64,000 bases of DNA from Margaritifera margaritifera (GCA_029931535.1 JAQPZY010001414.1:2000001-2064000), one strand, 5' to 3'. Shown: positions 1 to 9,202, counted from the stretch's first letter. Program-made: numbers and translations. Notes: a model not told the origin generated them from the sequence alone.

Positions 1-438
1 TGGGCAGTCGGCAAACTCTTTCCCCCATTGTTGTAGAGTCTCGGCTGCTTTTTTGGCCCGTGTTCTGCTAACTTTAGATTGTCTACCACCAAGCAGAATT
101 TGATGTTTCGCTTGAATGACCATTCTGAACTCTTCGATGAATTTTTTGGCTGCATTCTTATTGAGCCATAAGTCATTTATCCCCATTTCGTATGATTTGT
201 TGTATAAATATTGTCCACCTTGCTTCCTCAACACGGCTTCACTCAATTCCGGCGGCGGGATCGGTTGTGGGGTGGGTGGGGGTAACGTGTACGTCTATTG
301 TTCTTGTAACCATTGTCGTACTTCTGCCAAACGTACACTTTTCAATTTACTTTCGGCAGCCCGATACAGTTTTTGAACTCCTCCGTAACCATCAGCATGG
401 GCAGGATTGTGGTATAGGCTAGCTAAAAGTTTCTCCAT
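1..438 (-). pseudogene. Integrase N-terminus-like ORF, interrupted, runs off window
   Basis: The ATG at 438 opens a frame whose first 47 residues resemble the N-terminal zinc-binding part of Polinton integrases: a LYHNP start, then YGGVQKLYRAA, then VRQWLQEQ followed by a YTLP stretch. A TAG at 295-297 interrupts the frame directly before YTLP. The same frame then stays open to the window edge with a proline-rich linker and a basic, helical segment (KKFIEEFRMVIQ, RTRAKKAAETLQQW). That second part does not look like the integrase catalytic core, so the gene may be a fusion or a different protein that borrowed this N-terminus. Element 3 has a second, clearer integrase start at 63828. Confidence 0.45.
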
Positions 439-452
439 ATTTTTGTTGCTCC

Positions 453-1039
453 TCAATAAGTCAACCAAGTACCAAAGCTCTTTTCTTCGTGTGGTATCTT
501 TTTGGATTGCAATGCTTTACGTGTCCGACAAGCCACTGGTGTAAAGGAGGATGTCTGAACAGGGGTCATCGGTTCTGTTTTGACTTCTGTCTTCACTTCT
601 TTCTCTTTCTCTTCTGATGGTAAAGGGGTGGACATCATCTTTTTCATCCAACCCGGTGTGGCTAACTTTCGTATTTTCTTAGGGGTGAAGTTTGTAACTC
701 TTCTTCTTTTTCTTCTTTCACTGTCATCCCCGTGGCGGTGTTTGCTGTTTTAGTGGTGACTTTAGGTTCGCTTTTCATCAGAGCATTGAAATCTCTCAGA
801 GTGGGTTTAGCTGTTTCGTCTAAAGCTTTCTGGTGAACGAGTTGCAGACGTTGCAAGAGTTGACCGTACCGTTGCGATTTTTCTGTTTCTGACACATCGT
901 TTCGATCCATCAGCGATTGTAATTCTTGTTGTAACTGTGACATCTCGTGGAGATTGGGATTGGGAGCTAACTTTTCGTCGATCACTTTGACCACAGAAGA
1001 AGAAGAGGCAGACGAGGTAGAGGAAGAAGATGTAGCCAT
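453..1039 (-). pseudogene. Conserved Polinton-type hypothetical protein, frame broken near 650
   Basis: The likely start is the ATG at 1039, in a Ser/Thr-rich N-terminus. A helical segment follows (LQQELQSLMDRND, then EKSQRYGQLLQRLQ), a pattern I know from small proteins that accompany integrase and capsid genes in invertebrate Polintons. This frame stops at 662. The C-terminal part continues in another frame (647-453) with an acidic/lysine linker, RTRKALQSKK and a short aromatic tail FGTWLTY. A single small indel near 650 would explain the split. The function is unknown. It lies just upstream, in transcription order, of the integrase-like ORF. Confidence 0.45.
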
Positions 1040-1218
1040 GACTGAGGTAGGAAGAATTTGGAGAAGAATACGAAAGACACAAGACATTTTATACGTTTCA
1101 TACACGTTTAATGTTTTTTCAAAAAATGTCAACACAACAAACAAAAACATATCTACAAGTCATGAAGGACGAAAACGCATGCAGCAAAAATGGTGAGGTA
1201 CAACAATAAGGCTACCAC

Positions 1219-1750
1219 TTAAAGAATCAAAGTTCTGTATAAACAAGTCAATGTACAACAAGAACGACAGATTGGATGAATAGGTGTCCTACGAATAGAG
1301 TGCACATGCACTGGTGGTATTCTGGTCCCTGTGTTGGTGGAAGAATGAAATGTCTCTGACGGAAAGGGGGTTTGTTCCTCAGGTGTTTCTATTTGGACGA
1401 CCGTGTAGTCTTCTTTTTCTTCTTCTTGAGGTGCGAGTGTCATGGTGAACTTGGGTTCCAAATTCACTTTTGGTCTTGGAAAATTAGTGACGCGCCAGGT
1501 CCTTGGCATACTGTGCCACTTCTTGTAGCCAAGCATCGGAACCAATAATTTTCCAGTCACGTACATCTTTCCAATCGTAAAGTTGCTGGTGTAACCAACT
1601 AGCGATGCACACTTCTTGAAATGTATGAAGGGTAGATAAAGTTTGACTAATGTCTTCTTCACACGGAGGTACACAACTCGTGTTTATCACGAGTCTCAAC
1701 ACTTTGAGTACAATTTGTCTTTCGTGTGCCGATAAAGCGTGAATGGTCAT
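1219..1750 (-). pseudogene. Hypothetical protein in two frames
   Basis: An 88-residue frame begins at the ATG at 1750 and ends at 1484. It contains MTIHALSAHERQIVLKVLRL and a tryptophan-rich end (WKDVRDWKIIGSDAWLQ). The adjoining open stretch (about 1490-1219) is in a different frame and is acidic and proline-rich (LAPQEEEKEDYTVVQIE). The two pieces are probably one gene with an indel near 1490, because a codon-like, low-stop stretch continues across the change. I do not recognise a family. It is packed between the ORF at 1659-2000 and the spacer at 1040-1218, typical of the compact gene layout of this element. Confidence 0.35.
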
Positions 1751-2000
1751 GTTTTTGGTGGTATATACCGTTCATCCCAGTAGTCAAGCACCAACACTGT
1801 TCCTCCAAAATATTCCACAACGAATGTCCTGGAAAACGAAATCCAAGAAAAGTAGTCACTAACACACACACGGCATAGCGTCCAAAATTCAATGGAAACA
1901 GTTCCTGTATCAGCTGTCTATAATCCTCTAAGGTCTGAACACGATCGTTGACTTCCTTCCACGGAATACGTTTCACAAGTGAAGACCACGGTCCTGGCAT
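1659..2000 (-). CDS. Small hypothetical protein (113 aa frame)
   Basis: The ORF starts at the ATG at 2000, 28 bases inside the 3' end of the preceding LP-motif gene. It contains a helical start (VNDRVQTLEDYRQLIQELFP) and a hydrophobic middle (YAVCVLVTTFLGFRF). The last part (after about 1750) overlaps the next ORF in another frame and is probably not real coding sequence, so the protein may end near 1750 or be fused by frameshift to the next ORF. I find no family match by eye. The overlap at its start favours a genuine, tightly packed viral-type gene. Confidence 0.35.
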   Translation of the reverse strand: MPGPWSSLVKRIPWKEVNDRVQTLEDYRQLIQELFPLNFGRYAVCVLVTTFLGFRFPGHSLWNILEEQCWCLTTGMNGIYHQKHDHSRFIGTRKTNCTQSVETRDKHELCTSV

Positions 2001-2446
2001 GGTTGGCTTTTATATCCAGGTTCCCAAGGTTGGTATCTTTTGTGATAGTCTATTCCAAGGTACCTGCGATAGTTTCTTCCAAGAATAAGTCTTCTAATAC
2101 TTTGGAAGTAAGCATAGTTTACAGATCGAGGAATGACTTTGAGTTTGCGTTTCACTTGTATCTGGATCAACTCTCTGTAAATACGTTCTCGCAGCTCCAA
2201 AGGCAAACCACGAATGTGCTCTTGTAAAGTATCCGACGTGGAAAGTTGGTCTCTTTTGTCTACTTCACAACACCTGTGATAGTTTCTCCCCAGAATCTGT
2301 CTTCTTATACTGTGGAAGTCGCGATAGTTTAAAAATCGAGGAATGACTTTGAGTTTGCGTTTCACTTGTATCTTGACCAATTCTCTGTAAATGCGTTCTT
2401 GCATCTCCAAAGGCAAGCCACGAATGTGCTCCTCTAATCTAGCCAT
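1973..2446 (-). CDS. Protein with two tandem LP-motif repeats
   Basis: An intact 157-residue frame. Two copies of an approximately 70-residue unit lie in tandem. Each starts with EHIRGLPLE(L/M), continues as (E/R)RIYREL, then IQVKRKLKVIPR, and ends with an SIRR-ILGRNY block. The LPxE-xxxIYxxL spacing resembles F-box or PRANC-type motifs of large DNA viruses, which recruit ubiquitin ligases, but this is only a resemblance. A third copy of the first half lies in the next gene (2608-2925), so the family grew by duplication. High nucleotide identity among the copies (for example 2120-2230 and 2330-2440) implies recent duplication or gene conversion. Confidence 0.5.
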   Translation of the reverse strand: MARLEEHIRGLPLEMQERIYRELVKIQVKRKLKVIPRFLNYRDFHSIRRQILGRNYHRCCEVDKRDQLSTSDTLQEHIRGLPLELRERIYRELIQIQVKRKLKVIPRSVNYAYFQSIRRLILGRNYRRYLGIDYHKRYQPWEPGYKSQPCQDRGLHL

Positions 2447-2607
2447 TCACAGGTACGTCTTTCTTTGTGACGAAATACTCACACGTTAGCCAAATGCAAA
2501 CGGTGGGTAAAGGATATCCAAGATGTTCAGCGATGACCTTACTACACCTCAGACGACGTAAAGGCGTTTCGTCTTGAGGTGACACTTCTTGTACATTGTT
2601 ATTTGTA

Positions 2608-2925
2608 TTACTGTAAGTTGGTCACTTTTCTTTCCTCCACTTCGTTCCATCGAATTCTGTGTATCACTCCCACATTGTAGGTAGAAGTCGTGATATCCAA
2701 AATCTTACAGGACCAATTTCCTATTCGATCAATGTCTAACCATTTGAACAACTTAGCACTAATCAGTATTTTGTTAGCATTCAGGTACCACTGGTTAAAT
2801 TGTCTGTGTCGTAAAGGATGCAATTGTTCTTTGCGTTTCACTTGTATCTGAACCAATTCTCTGTGAATGCGTTCTCGAAGCTCCAAAGGCAAACCACGAA
2901 TGTGTTCTTGTAAAGTATCCGACAT
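2608..2925 (-). CDS. Third LP-motif protein with a diverged C-terminus
   Basis: The 105-residue frame starts MSDTLQEHIRGLPLELRERI and shares about 32 residues with both repeats of the neighbouring gene. After the KRK sequence it switches to an unrelated C-terminus with two short basic/aromatic patches (RHRQFNQWYLNANKI, KLFKWLDIDRIGNW). The ATG lies three bases after the stop of the BIR gene, so the two are read as a tight tandem pair. A conserved N-terminal recruiting motif with a variable tail is the layout expected of adaptor proteins, but no function can be assigned from sequence alone. Confidence 0.45.
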   Translation of the reverse strand: MSDTLQEHIRGLPLELRERIHRELVQIQVKRKEQLHPLRHRQFNQWYLNANKILISAKLFKWLDIDRIGNWSCKILDITTSTYNVGVIHRIRWNEVEERKVTNLQ

Positions 2926-2928
2926 GGG

Positions 2929-3515
2929 TTACTTCTTGGGACTGGCATCCGGCTCATCGTACCCGTACTCATCACAAACCAAAGGCAAGTACTGACAGCG
3001 CGGAGACCATCTGGCATGTTCCAAGTAAGCCGAGTCTTTATACTCCCATTCGTGAAGCCTCACACCACAACTGAAACACTTGACTTTGTCTCCTTCTCCC
3101 AAGTATATAAATCCAGATCTGGCTAAAGCTTTGGAAGTAGGTCCTTCTGCAGCTATTTAGGCCACTTATATTGGAACGTCTGGTATCGCCTTTCAAACCT
3201 GCAATAAACAGGCAAAACCACAGGCAGAGAAAACGTTCTTTGCTGTAGGGATGCATCCGCAGGTATGGACACGTTTAGCATCCCCAATAAAGAAGAAAGG
3301 ACGTTGTGCATCGCAAATGGGGTGGTAAGGTACACGCACGGCATCGCTTTCGAGGTCCCAGAGGAGGAGCGACAAGGTCGTGCTGCATCGCTGATGTCGA
3401 AGCGAACGGCATCCGTCTTGCCGCATGGTACCGCAGCGCACTCCATGTTGTGATGGCCCTTGGAGTCCACAGTAGGTTCCTCGCTCGGTGGGTGGCTGGC
3501 ATGAGTATTCATCAT
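2929..3515 (-). pseudogene. BIR-domain (IAP-like) gene, frameshifted
   Basis: The C-terminal part (about 3150-2929) reads as a BIR domain: LARSGFIYLGEGD, then CFSC, a W, then EHARWSPRCQYL. This gives the C-x2-C, H and C zinc ligands of baculovirus IAP repeats. The expected start of the domain (RYQTFQYKWP) lies immediately upstream but in another frame that ends at TAG/TAA near 3150, so one indel splits the domain. Further upstream the coding signal changes frame again (near 3350 and 3230). The N-terminal region carries a cysteine-containing repeat (KTDAVRFDISDAARPC) also found in element 2 at 15960-16250. IAP proteins block caspases or act in ubiquitin signalling. Here the gene would be a host-derived anti-apoptotic accessory, now broken. 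Confidence 0.7.
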
Positions 3516-3555
3516 CTTCTTTTTTCTTCTTCTTGCTCAGTCAACGTTGGGAGTC

Positions 3556-6500
3556 CTAACGAATGGTTAGGCTTGGAACTAGCTCCTTTTTATACTGAAG
3601 ATCGGCATATCCGTACGGCAAAGTGGTGTGGTCTGGAAGTCTCACTCGTTTCTGGTACACAATTTGGTAAACTTTTCCAACAGGACGACTGTCGATTTGG
3701 TGATTGGGTAACCGTACGATCATGCGAGGTTCTAACGTTTTCACTCGAAAGTCTTCCACTTGCCCAGACAGCAAAGCATTTTTCAAAACCTCAAAGTTCA
3801 CCACTTGGCTGGTCCGATAGTTCAGGGTTAATCCTTTGACTTTGCATTTGGTGTGAAGTTGGCCTTGTCGGTCTCGGTATCGGTACCCGTAAATTTTAGG
3901 GCCACGGCTAGCGAAATTCAGAATCGTCTCTTGAGGGTGCTCGACGTCCAGGCTCCTAAGCGATCTCCTTGGATGGTAGGGTGTGGGACCCCAGGGCGAT
4001 GGATGTACATGCAACTGTCGGTATCAAAGTACAGGACACGATCTCCCAACACTTCGAAAGCTTCGTCGTACAATTTCAAGCGAGCATAGGCTGTCACGTA
4101 GGCTGCAATGACCACGTTGCTAAAGTCGTCGGGGTGTACAAACTTGCATTCTTCTTCGTAATTGATTAAGATCAAATCTTCACGGAGGATTTCTACGTAT
4201 TTGACTAGTTTACTTTTGTCGTCCACCAGTTTAAAGTAGGCACTGGGATCTGTCAAGTATTCCGTCTTGGGCAAGATCGGACGTTGTGCCATTTTTCCCC
4301 ACAAGCAATTCAACATGACTTTGGCAAACGATCTTCTTCCTTCGTTCTTTTCTACGTCTTCCAAAGTGATCCCTTCGACGGCACGGTACTGTTCTTTGAA
4401 TTGGGTTTGGTCTTCGGGAGTCTGACACCACGAGGGATAGCCGCTGGCTTTGATTTCTTCTCCTCTTGATTCGTCTACGTCGTACAGAATATGTGTGGCA
4501 CTGGTTCGTCCTCCAAACAAACTGTGGCGTGGATCCAAAGGTTCGATGTCGACCACGTTGTAACTTTCGGCTATGCTCCTAAATTCAGGATCGGTTTTAA
4601 AACGTCGATCGTACTCGTGCTCCCACATTTCTACCACTTGGTATCCTTGACTTTCTAACTTTAAACGGCGTTGGTAAGTGCGTTTGTACAAGTCTTCCAT
4701 GGTGACTCCTGTGAGAGGATTTTTCATGCCTCTTTGAGGAAGACAGGTAGGGCATCCGTGAAATAAGCACCCCTAAAATTCGTACACCCTCTGAGAGTTT
4801 TCTAAATCCCAACCATCCACTGAAAGACTGCCTATTTTCTTTTCTCCTTCTCCGTTTCTGGCATGTTGTATCCATCTGTCTTCCTTTTGGCCTAAGTAAT
4901 GGAGCCCACGCAAAGCTTTGGCCGAGTATTAACGACTGGCGAAGAGAGACGTGTTCGGGTCTATGATGGCTAGTTCGTTCCCGGGCATGAAGTTTTTGGT
5001 GTACACTAAGGAACAGGCTTTGGGTAGGGTGCACGCTTCCTTCAAAGGATCGACTTCTCCATGATCTAGAAATAATTGTCGAAACTTTCCACAGCAACGG
5101 CGCAAGATGCCCACATCGGATCGACAATACTTGAGCTTTTCATCTTGAAAGTCAAACGGTTCTGACTCGTGAGCGTGGTACCAAATGTGAAAGGCTTCTC
5201 GGTGTTCGTGGTGCATTCCGTCGGGGTCGTAATAGTCAACGTCAGGCAAATGCGGTAGCACGACGTGTTGATTGGCTTCCGTATTGAAGAAGTGAGGAAA
5301 ATATCCTTTGGCCATTTCTGTCACACCAAATATTTTAGGCATTCGACTCAAAGGCATGGCTAAATAACTCATGGAATCTTTGAATTGCACTTGTCACACT
5401 TTCATGTAGATGAGTTTGGCTCCGTTCATGGTGACAGTGGGGGATTCGGTACCTTGTTGTGAATAATATTTTAACAGAAACTGTCCATCGTATCCCGAGA
5501 AATTGTGAGCCATCACGGTCCAATGGCGATGACAGTCCCCGTATCGTTGAATGTCCTCTTCGCTCCAAGTGTCGTCGGTAGGGTCTAAAATCCATTGAGC
5601 AAACTCGGACAGAGTGTTAGGACCACGAAAGAATTTTTTACGTCCTCCTGGAATCCTACTACAATGAGGACAGTGAACGTGGATAGGTTCTTGGATGCAC
5701 TTCTCACAAGCCCGATGAATGTGAATTCCTGTTTGTTGCAAAAAAAGATGAAATCCACTTGGTACTTGTTCTGATCAGCCTTTAATTCTTTCTTCAGTGT
5801 ATTGTCGTACTTTTGCATGAAACATTGATGATCATGATCCACGATCTGCTTGCAAATGCGGCATCTATCCTCGCCGGCACAAACGTGTCTCTTGGGGTCG
5901 TTGGTTCGAATCAGGTGTCCACACGTGGAACACAATTTCAATAAATCACAAGCTCTTTTCTGCTGGTGAGCTGCGATGTTGTTCGTAACAAGAGGGACTG
6001 ACAAATGTTAGTCGACACGTCGCACAATGCACGTGTTTTTCAGGAAGGCATGGCTTGGCAGCTAAACAGCCCTGACATCTCTCTCCTCAACGATTGTGTT
6101 TCTCCCGATTATTAAATCCTTGGTCACATTTCTCGCAGTAGTAAGAGTGTCCCAGAAATCCGGTGATACTGGTGATGGCATCGAAATGTTCTTGGTGATA
6201 ATACACGTGAATGTATTTTCCCTCCGGGAAATCGGGGCCTCGAAACAGCAGAGCTCCGCGAACTTCTTGAGGGTGTATTTTTAAGGTGTAGCAAGGAGCC
6301 AAGACGTCTTGAAGTTGTTGCATTTGAGAAATGCCACACACGGTCTCTTTAGGTATGCCTGCTTGTTGTAACAGGAGTTCTGCTTCTTTTAGATGTTTGG
6401 CTTTCTCCGATTGTCGAATGTTATTCCCGGCTCTTTACCATTTTGCGGTCTCGTTCTTGTCGGCATACGTTCGCCCCACCACGATGGCCCGAGCCAAGCA

Positions 6501-7202
6501 CATCTGCTCTTAAGAATTGTCGATTTGGACGACACTGTGTTTGGTACTGCGAAGGTCGTCCACCAGCAACACATTCCTACTTCGTCCGCTACCTCGAGGA
6601 GGGGATACGTGAGTCATGTGAAGTGTGTTTTTTCCATCCGTAATGGTAAACTCTTCGTTGGATTGTTGAACGTGTTCGATTTTGGTCATGACTTTGGCTG
6701 GTGTTAATTCTGCCGGGGTGCTTAACTCGATCCAGACAGGCGACTTCAAACTGTCGTGATGGATGGACAGTCTCAACCGATCGTCCTCTTTAGCTCCGAA
6801 TTGTCGTTTCAAGTTCTGTAACACAGAACCCCACAAATCGGTAATGAACCCTGCAGCTTGCTCGGGAGGCACTTCAGACTTGAAGTCTTTGAAGTGGACG
6901 GTGTGAGTGTAAGCCGTAGTTCGCAATTTTCTAGAGGTTATTTTTTGCGTCTCTCGAATACGATAGTAATTTTCGGGAGCCACGGTAGGCCTTTCTTGGT
7001 GAGGGGTGGTGAATTCTTTGGGTTTGGTAGAAAGTGGTGTGGTTTCAGGCTCACTCATCTCCTCTTCGAAATCGCTAGCATGGACTTGGGCTAGCACTTC
7101 AGCGAGCGGTATTTCAAGCGGCACGTTTCTTCTTCTGTTTTCGCAAGGATTGAGCGTGATCTTTTCATCTTGATGTCTGACTTGAATCTGATTCAGTTTC
7201 AC
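3556..7202 (-). pseudogene. Protein-primed family B DNA polymerase, Polinton type, with stops and a palm deletion
   Basis: One frame runs from the ATG at 7202 to about 3918, interrupted by stop codons at about 6510, 6440, 6087, 5391, 4926 and 4774. Between 6004 and 5741 the coding signal shifts frame, and the last part (4014-3556) is in a third frame. Recognisable parts are the N-terminal Polinton region (RLRLSIHHD...SNEEF), Cys/His clusters (YYCEKCDQGF, CSTCGHLI), the exonuclease block with MAHNFSGYDGQFLL, FGGRT, the motif B region (SFAKVMLNCLWGKMAQR) and motif C (LYFDTDS at about 4030). Compared with element 2 and with the family, sequence between YDVDESRGE and EIKASGYP (about 4458) is missing. 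That loss removes polymerase motif A, so the enzyme would be inactive even without the stops. Confidence 0.85.
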
Positions 7203-7281
7203 ACAGGGTCTCTCCCTATATATAGAGAGACCTTACTACCCTCAGAATCACTATTTGTTATTCCACTTTCAAACAGTGAAG
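7203..7281. promoter_or_regulatory. Divergent promoter with palindromic TATA element
   Basis: The 79 bases between the polymerase start (7202, minus) and the zinc-knuckle start (7282, plus) contain TATATATA at 7217-7224. This sits within perfect inverted arms GGTCTCT (7207-7213) and AGAGACC (7226-7232). A symmetrical TATA element in so short a divergent spacer could serve both directions, although it is only about 15 bases from the polymerase ATG and better placed for the plus-strand gene. The role is inferred from position and motif. Confidence 0.5.
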
Positions 7282-7805
7282 ATGGAAAAGTCAAGAAGAC
7301 GTATTCCAATTTATAACCCTGTCGCTTACTATAAGGCTATGGACGACCGCAACTTTCAAAACTACTGCGCTCGAGATAAAAGTCAAGATACTTGCTATAT
7401 CTGCCAAAAGAAATGACATCGGGCTTCATATTGTCGACAACGTCAACACCAAATAAAAGAAAAGAGGGATAAAAGTCAAGATACTTGCTATATCTGCCAA
7501 GAGAAAGGACACTGGGCTCCAGAATGTCCACAACGTCAACACCAAGGAAAAGAAAAGAGAGATAAAGGGAAAGATACTTGTTATCATTGTCAAGAAAAAG
7601 GACATTGGTCTTCCGAGTGTCCTAAGAAACAAGATAACCAACAGAGAGGGAGGAAGCAGAGGGATCTTCAGCCCCAGAAGAAGAAAAAGAACTCATCCCC
7701 GTCGTCAAGAAAAGCAAGAAAGCTAGACGACTGGAAGACAGTGAAGAAGAAAAAGAACCCTTGATCCCTGTGAAGAAATTCAAGAAAAAGAGAGACAGAC
7801 AGTGA
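7282..7805 (+). pseudogene. CCHC zinc-knuckle protein, three tandem knuckles, interrupted
   Basis: The ATG at 7282 opens a basic N-terminus, followed by three 31-codon tandem units (about 7374-7620). Each unit carries a C-x2-C-x4-H-x4-C knuckle (for example CYICQEKGHWAPEC and CYHCQEKGHWSSEC), the single-strand nucleic-acid binding motif of retroviral nucleocapsids and CNBP-type proteins. A TGA at 7414-7416 replaces the conserved glycine position of the first knuckle. The frame reopens and continues to 7764, but the conserved tail (acidic, then IPVKKFKKKR, stop at 7803-7805) is in another frame, so a second lesion lies near 7650. Element 2 has the same gene at about 19350-19650. The likely role is nucleic-acid binding during replication or packaging. 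Confidence 0.7.
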
Positions 7806-8018
7806 ACGATGAACTTTGAGTGTGGTATTATGTTCATTGTGATTTTTTTTTTTAAAAAAAGAGAATATACTAGAATGGAAAAAAGTAAGTGTCTTTGGGT
7901 TTTTTGTTTTTTAGAGTATGGACGCACGCACGCCCTCACGCACTCACTCTTACACAAACCAAGGAATGGGTTTTAAAGTTTTACTTGATTTTGGCAAATT
8001 GGATTATGATCTTTTCTT

Positions 8019-8051
8019 GGTAAATGGGGTGGCCCTGAAAAGGACCGTTGG
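8019..8051 (-). terminator. Histone-type 3' stem-loop (copy 1, minus strand)
   Basis: Read on the minus strand, GGTCCT-TTTC-AGGGCC (8046-8031) forms a six-pair stem, one pair being G-U, with a four-base TTTC loop. CCAAC precedes it and ACCCC follows, the flanks typical of replication-dependent histone mRNAs. About ten bases further on is the purine-rich ACCAAGAAAAGATC (about 8010-8023), like a histone downstream element that pairs with U7 snRNA. It lies about 20 bases after the stop of the coiled-coil gene at 8072. Confidence 0.75.
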
Positions 8052-8071
8052 GGTGTTTGTTTTTAACAAAC

Positions 8072-8740
8072 TTATGGACTGGACATGATCAGCTTCAACT
8101 GTCTCAATCCCTTTCCACGACCAAGTCCTATTCCTCCTCCTCCTGTTGCTGCTTTGGTAGTAGTAGTAGTGGTATTAGTGAATGGTGGTGGTGGTGGTGG
8201 TGGTGGTTGTAGCATCTCACTAGTAGTAGCAGTGATGGGTTTAGAATGTTTCGCCCATGATGGTCTCTTTCTCTTTGGTTGTGTTAAAGAAATCTGATAC
8301 ATGTTTCTCAGATTCTTTAACTCCGCTAAAATGTCTTGTAACACACTCACCGTTTTGTTTTCCTCACTCTCTTCCTTCTGTTCTTCACAGTTCTCCTCTT
8401 CTAACTTTCTTCTTTCTTCTTTTTGCTTTCTTCTTTCCTCTTCTTGCTGAAGAAAAACTTCTTCGGCTTCTCTCTGGCTCTGTAAAAAAATTTCCAATTC
8501 TTCTTGTTGCCTCTTTTTAAAATCGTCGATGACAGGCAAAGAGGGTAGTGGTACAGCAGTCGTGGTTTCAGGCAAAAATTCTTGAGAGGAGGACAGAAAA
8601 TCCGCAAAATCTAAATTAAACTCTTCCGGTTGAAAGTTCACCACGTCATTCGCTGCTGTCGTCATACTCTCACTCCGAACATAAGAACTTTCCGTCGTCA
8701 CAGGCTCACCTCAATACATGCTCTTCGTAGTCTCCGTCAT
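8072..8740 (-). pseudogene. Coiled-coil, Gln/Glu-rich protein of the histone-like gene pair
   Basis: The best start by comparison with element 2 is the ATG at 8740, but a TGA at 8713-8711 interrupts the tenth codon. The rest is an open frame of about 209 codons to 8072. It contains an acidic/phenylalanine-rich N-terminus, a long charged helix (FKKRQQEELEIFLQSQ then repeated EEERRKQKEERRK) expected to form a coiled coil, a conserved block (VLQDILAELKNLRNMY), a basic patch KRKRPSW, a polyproline/poly-threonine stretch and a glycine-rich basic end. The helix, LAELK block and basic C-terminus recur in element 2 (19896-20509). It diverges from the small basic gene at 8949 and ends next to a histone-type hairpin. 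No family is recognised. The charge pattern would suit a structural or DNA-associated protein. Confidence 0.6.
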
Positions 8741-8948
8741 ACTTATGCCGCCCAAGGTAAAACCCTACGAACGCTATGATGCCTTTATACTCAAGATGAC
8801 GTCACACCCCCACTCTCTTCCGATTGGAAGCAAAAACCTACCCGGTTGTAACGCGCCTTTGGATTGGTAGTTCATTTCGATCCGTTTCAATCCGCTCTTA
8901 GGCTATATATACCACCGCTTGTGTCATAGAGTTTTACCGTTTCTCAAG
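8741..8948. promoter_or_regulatory. Histone-like divergent promoter: TATA in both directions, two CCAAT boxes, CRE
   Basis: For the plus-strand gene, TATATATA is at 8904-8911, about 38 bases before the ATG at 8949. For the minus-strand gene, TATAAA on the minus strand is at 8783-8788. Two inverted CCAAT boxes (GATTGG) lie at 8822-8827 and 8862-8867, and a perfect palindrome TGACGTCA (CRE/ATF site) at 8797-8804. Element 2 keeps two GATTGG boxes and a TATA with near-identical spacing (20584, 20639, 20681). CCAAT plus TATA between divergent short genes is a layout well known from H2A-H2B pairs. Confidence 0.65.
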
Positions 8949-9182
8949 ATGTATACCTCAGTGAAATCATCGAACCTCGTATCGGGAATGTTATTCAACC
9001 CAGACTTCCCCATGTACGTTAAAGCCTCATGGGCCATTACCAAGATGACAGATACAGCGATATGGAAAAGAAGAATCTATATCGAAAGACAAGGCTGCTT
9101 GAAGCGAGCCCTTCTCTACGGACCTGAAGTCCATCGAAGTTTAAGAAGAAGAAGGCCCTCTGTGAGATGCCACCTGTGTTAG
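8949..9182 (+). CDS. Small basic protein (77 aa) ending at a histone-type hairpin
   Basis: An intact ORF from ATG 8949 to TAG 9182. A strong TATA box at 8904 places the cap site near 8935, so the leader would be very short. The protein has a mixed N-terminus (MYTSVKSSNLVSGMLFNP) and a strongly basic C-terminal half (IWKRRIYIERQGCLKRALL, SLRRRRPSVRCHLC). It could be a DNA-condensing core protein, but no histone fold or known family is visible. A damaged homologue is at 20735-20952 in element 2, where the last codons and downstream hairpin are preserved. Expression is probably histone-like: short TATA-driven message, no introns, and no AATAAA before the hairpin. Confidence 0.6.
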   Translation: MYTSVKSSNLVSGMLFNPDFPMYVKASWAITKMTDTAIWKRRIYIERQGCLKRALLYGPEVHRSLRRRRPSVRCHLC

Positions 9183-9202
9183 CTTGATTGGTTGACACCA
9201 CT

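Noticed and set aside
3265..4169. Plus-strand ORFs opposite the polymerase and BIR gene (for example 3306-3839)
   Set aside because: They lie in the shadow of recognisable minus-strand coding sequence and show no motifs.
3918..7202. Possible alternative genetic code or stop-codon readthrough in the polymerase
   Set aside because: Stops of all three types occur at unrelated positions, and the same gene also has frameshifts and a palm deletion. Simple decay explains this better.
7337..7957. Minus-strand hydrophobic ORFs opposite the zinc-knuckle gene
   Set aside because: Their periodic sequence is the complement of the 93-base knuckle repeats; the plus strand has the clear CCHC motifs.
8949..9182. 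Small basic protein as a true histone
   Set aside because: Basic and histone-like in gene layout, but no histone-fold helices or known tail motifs can be seen, so it is only called basic.
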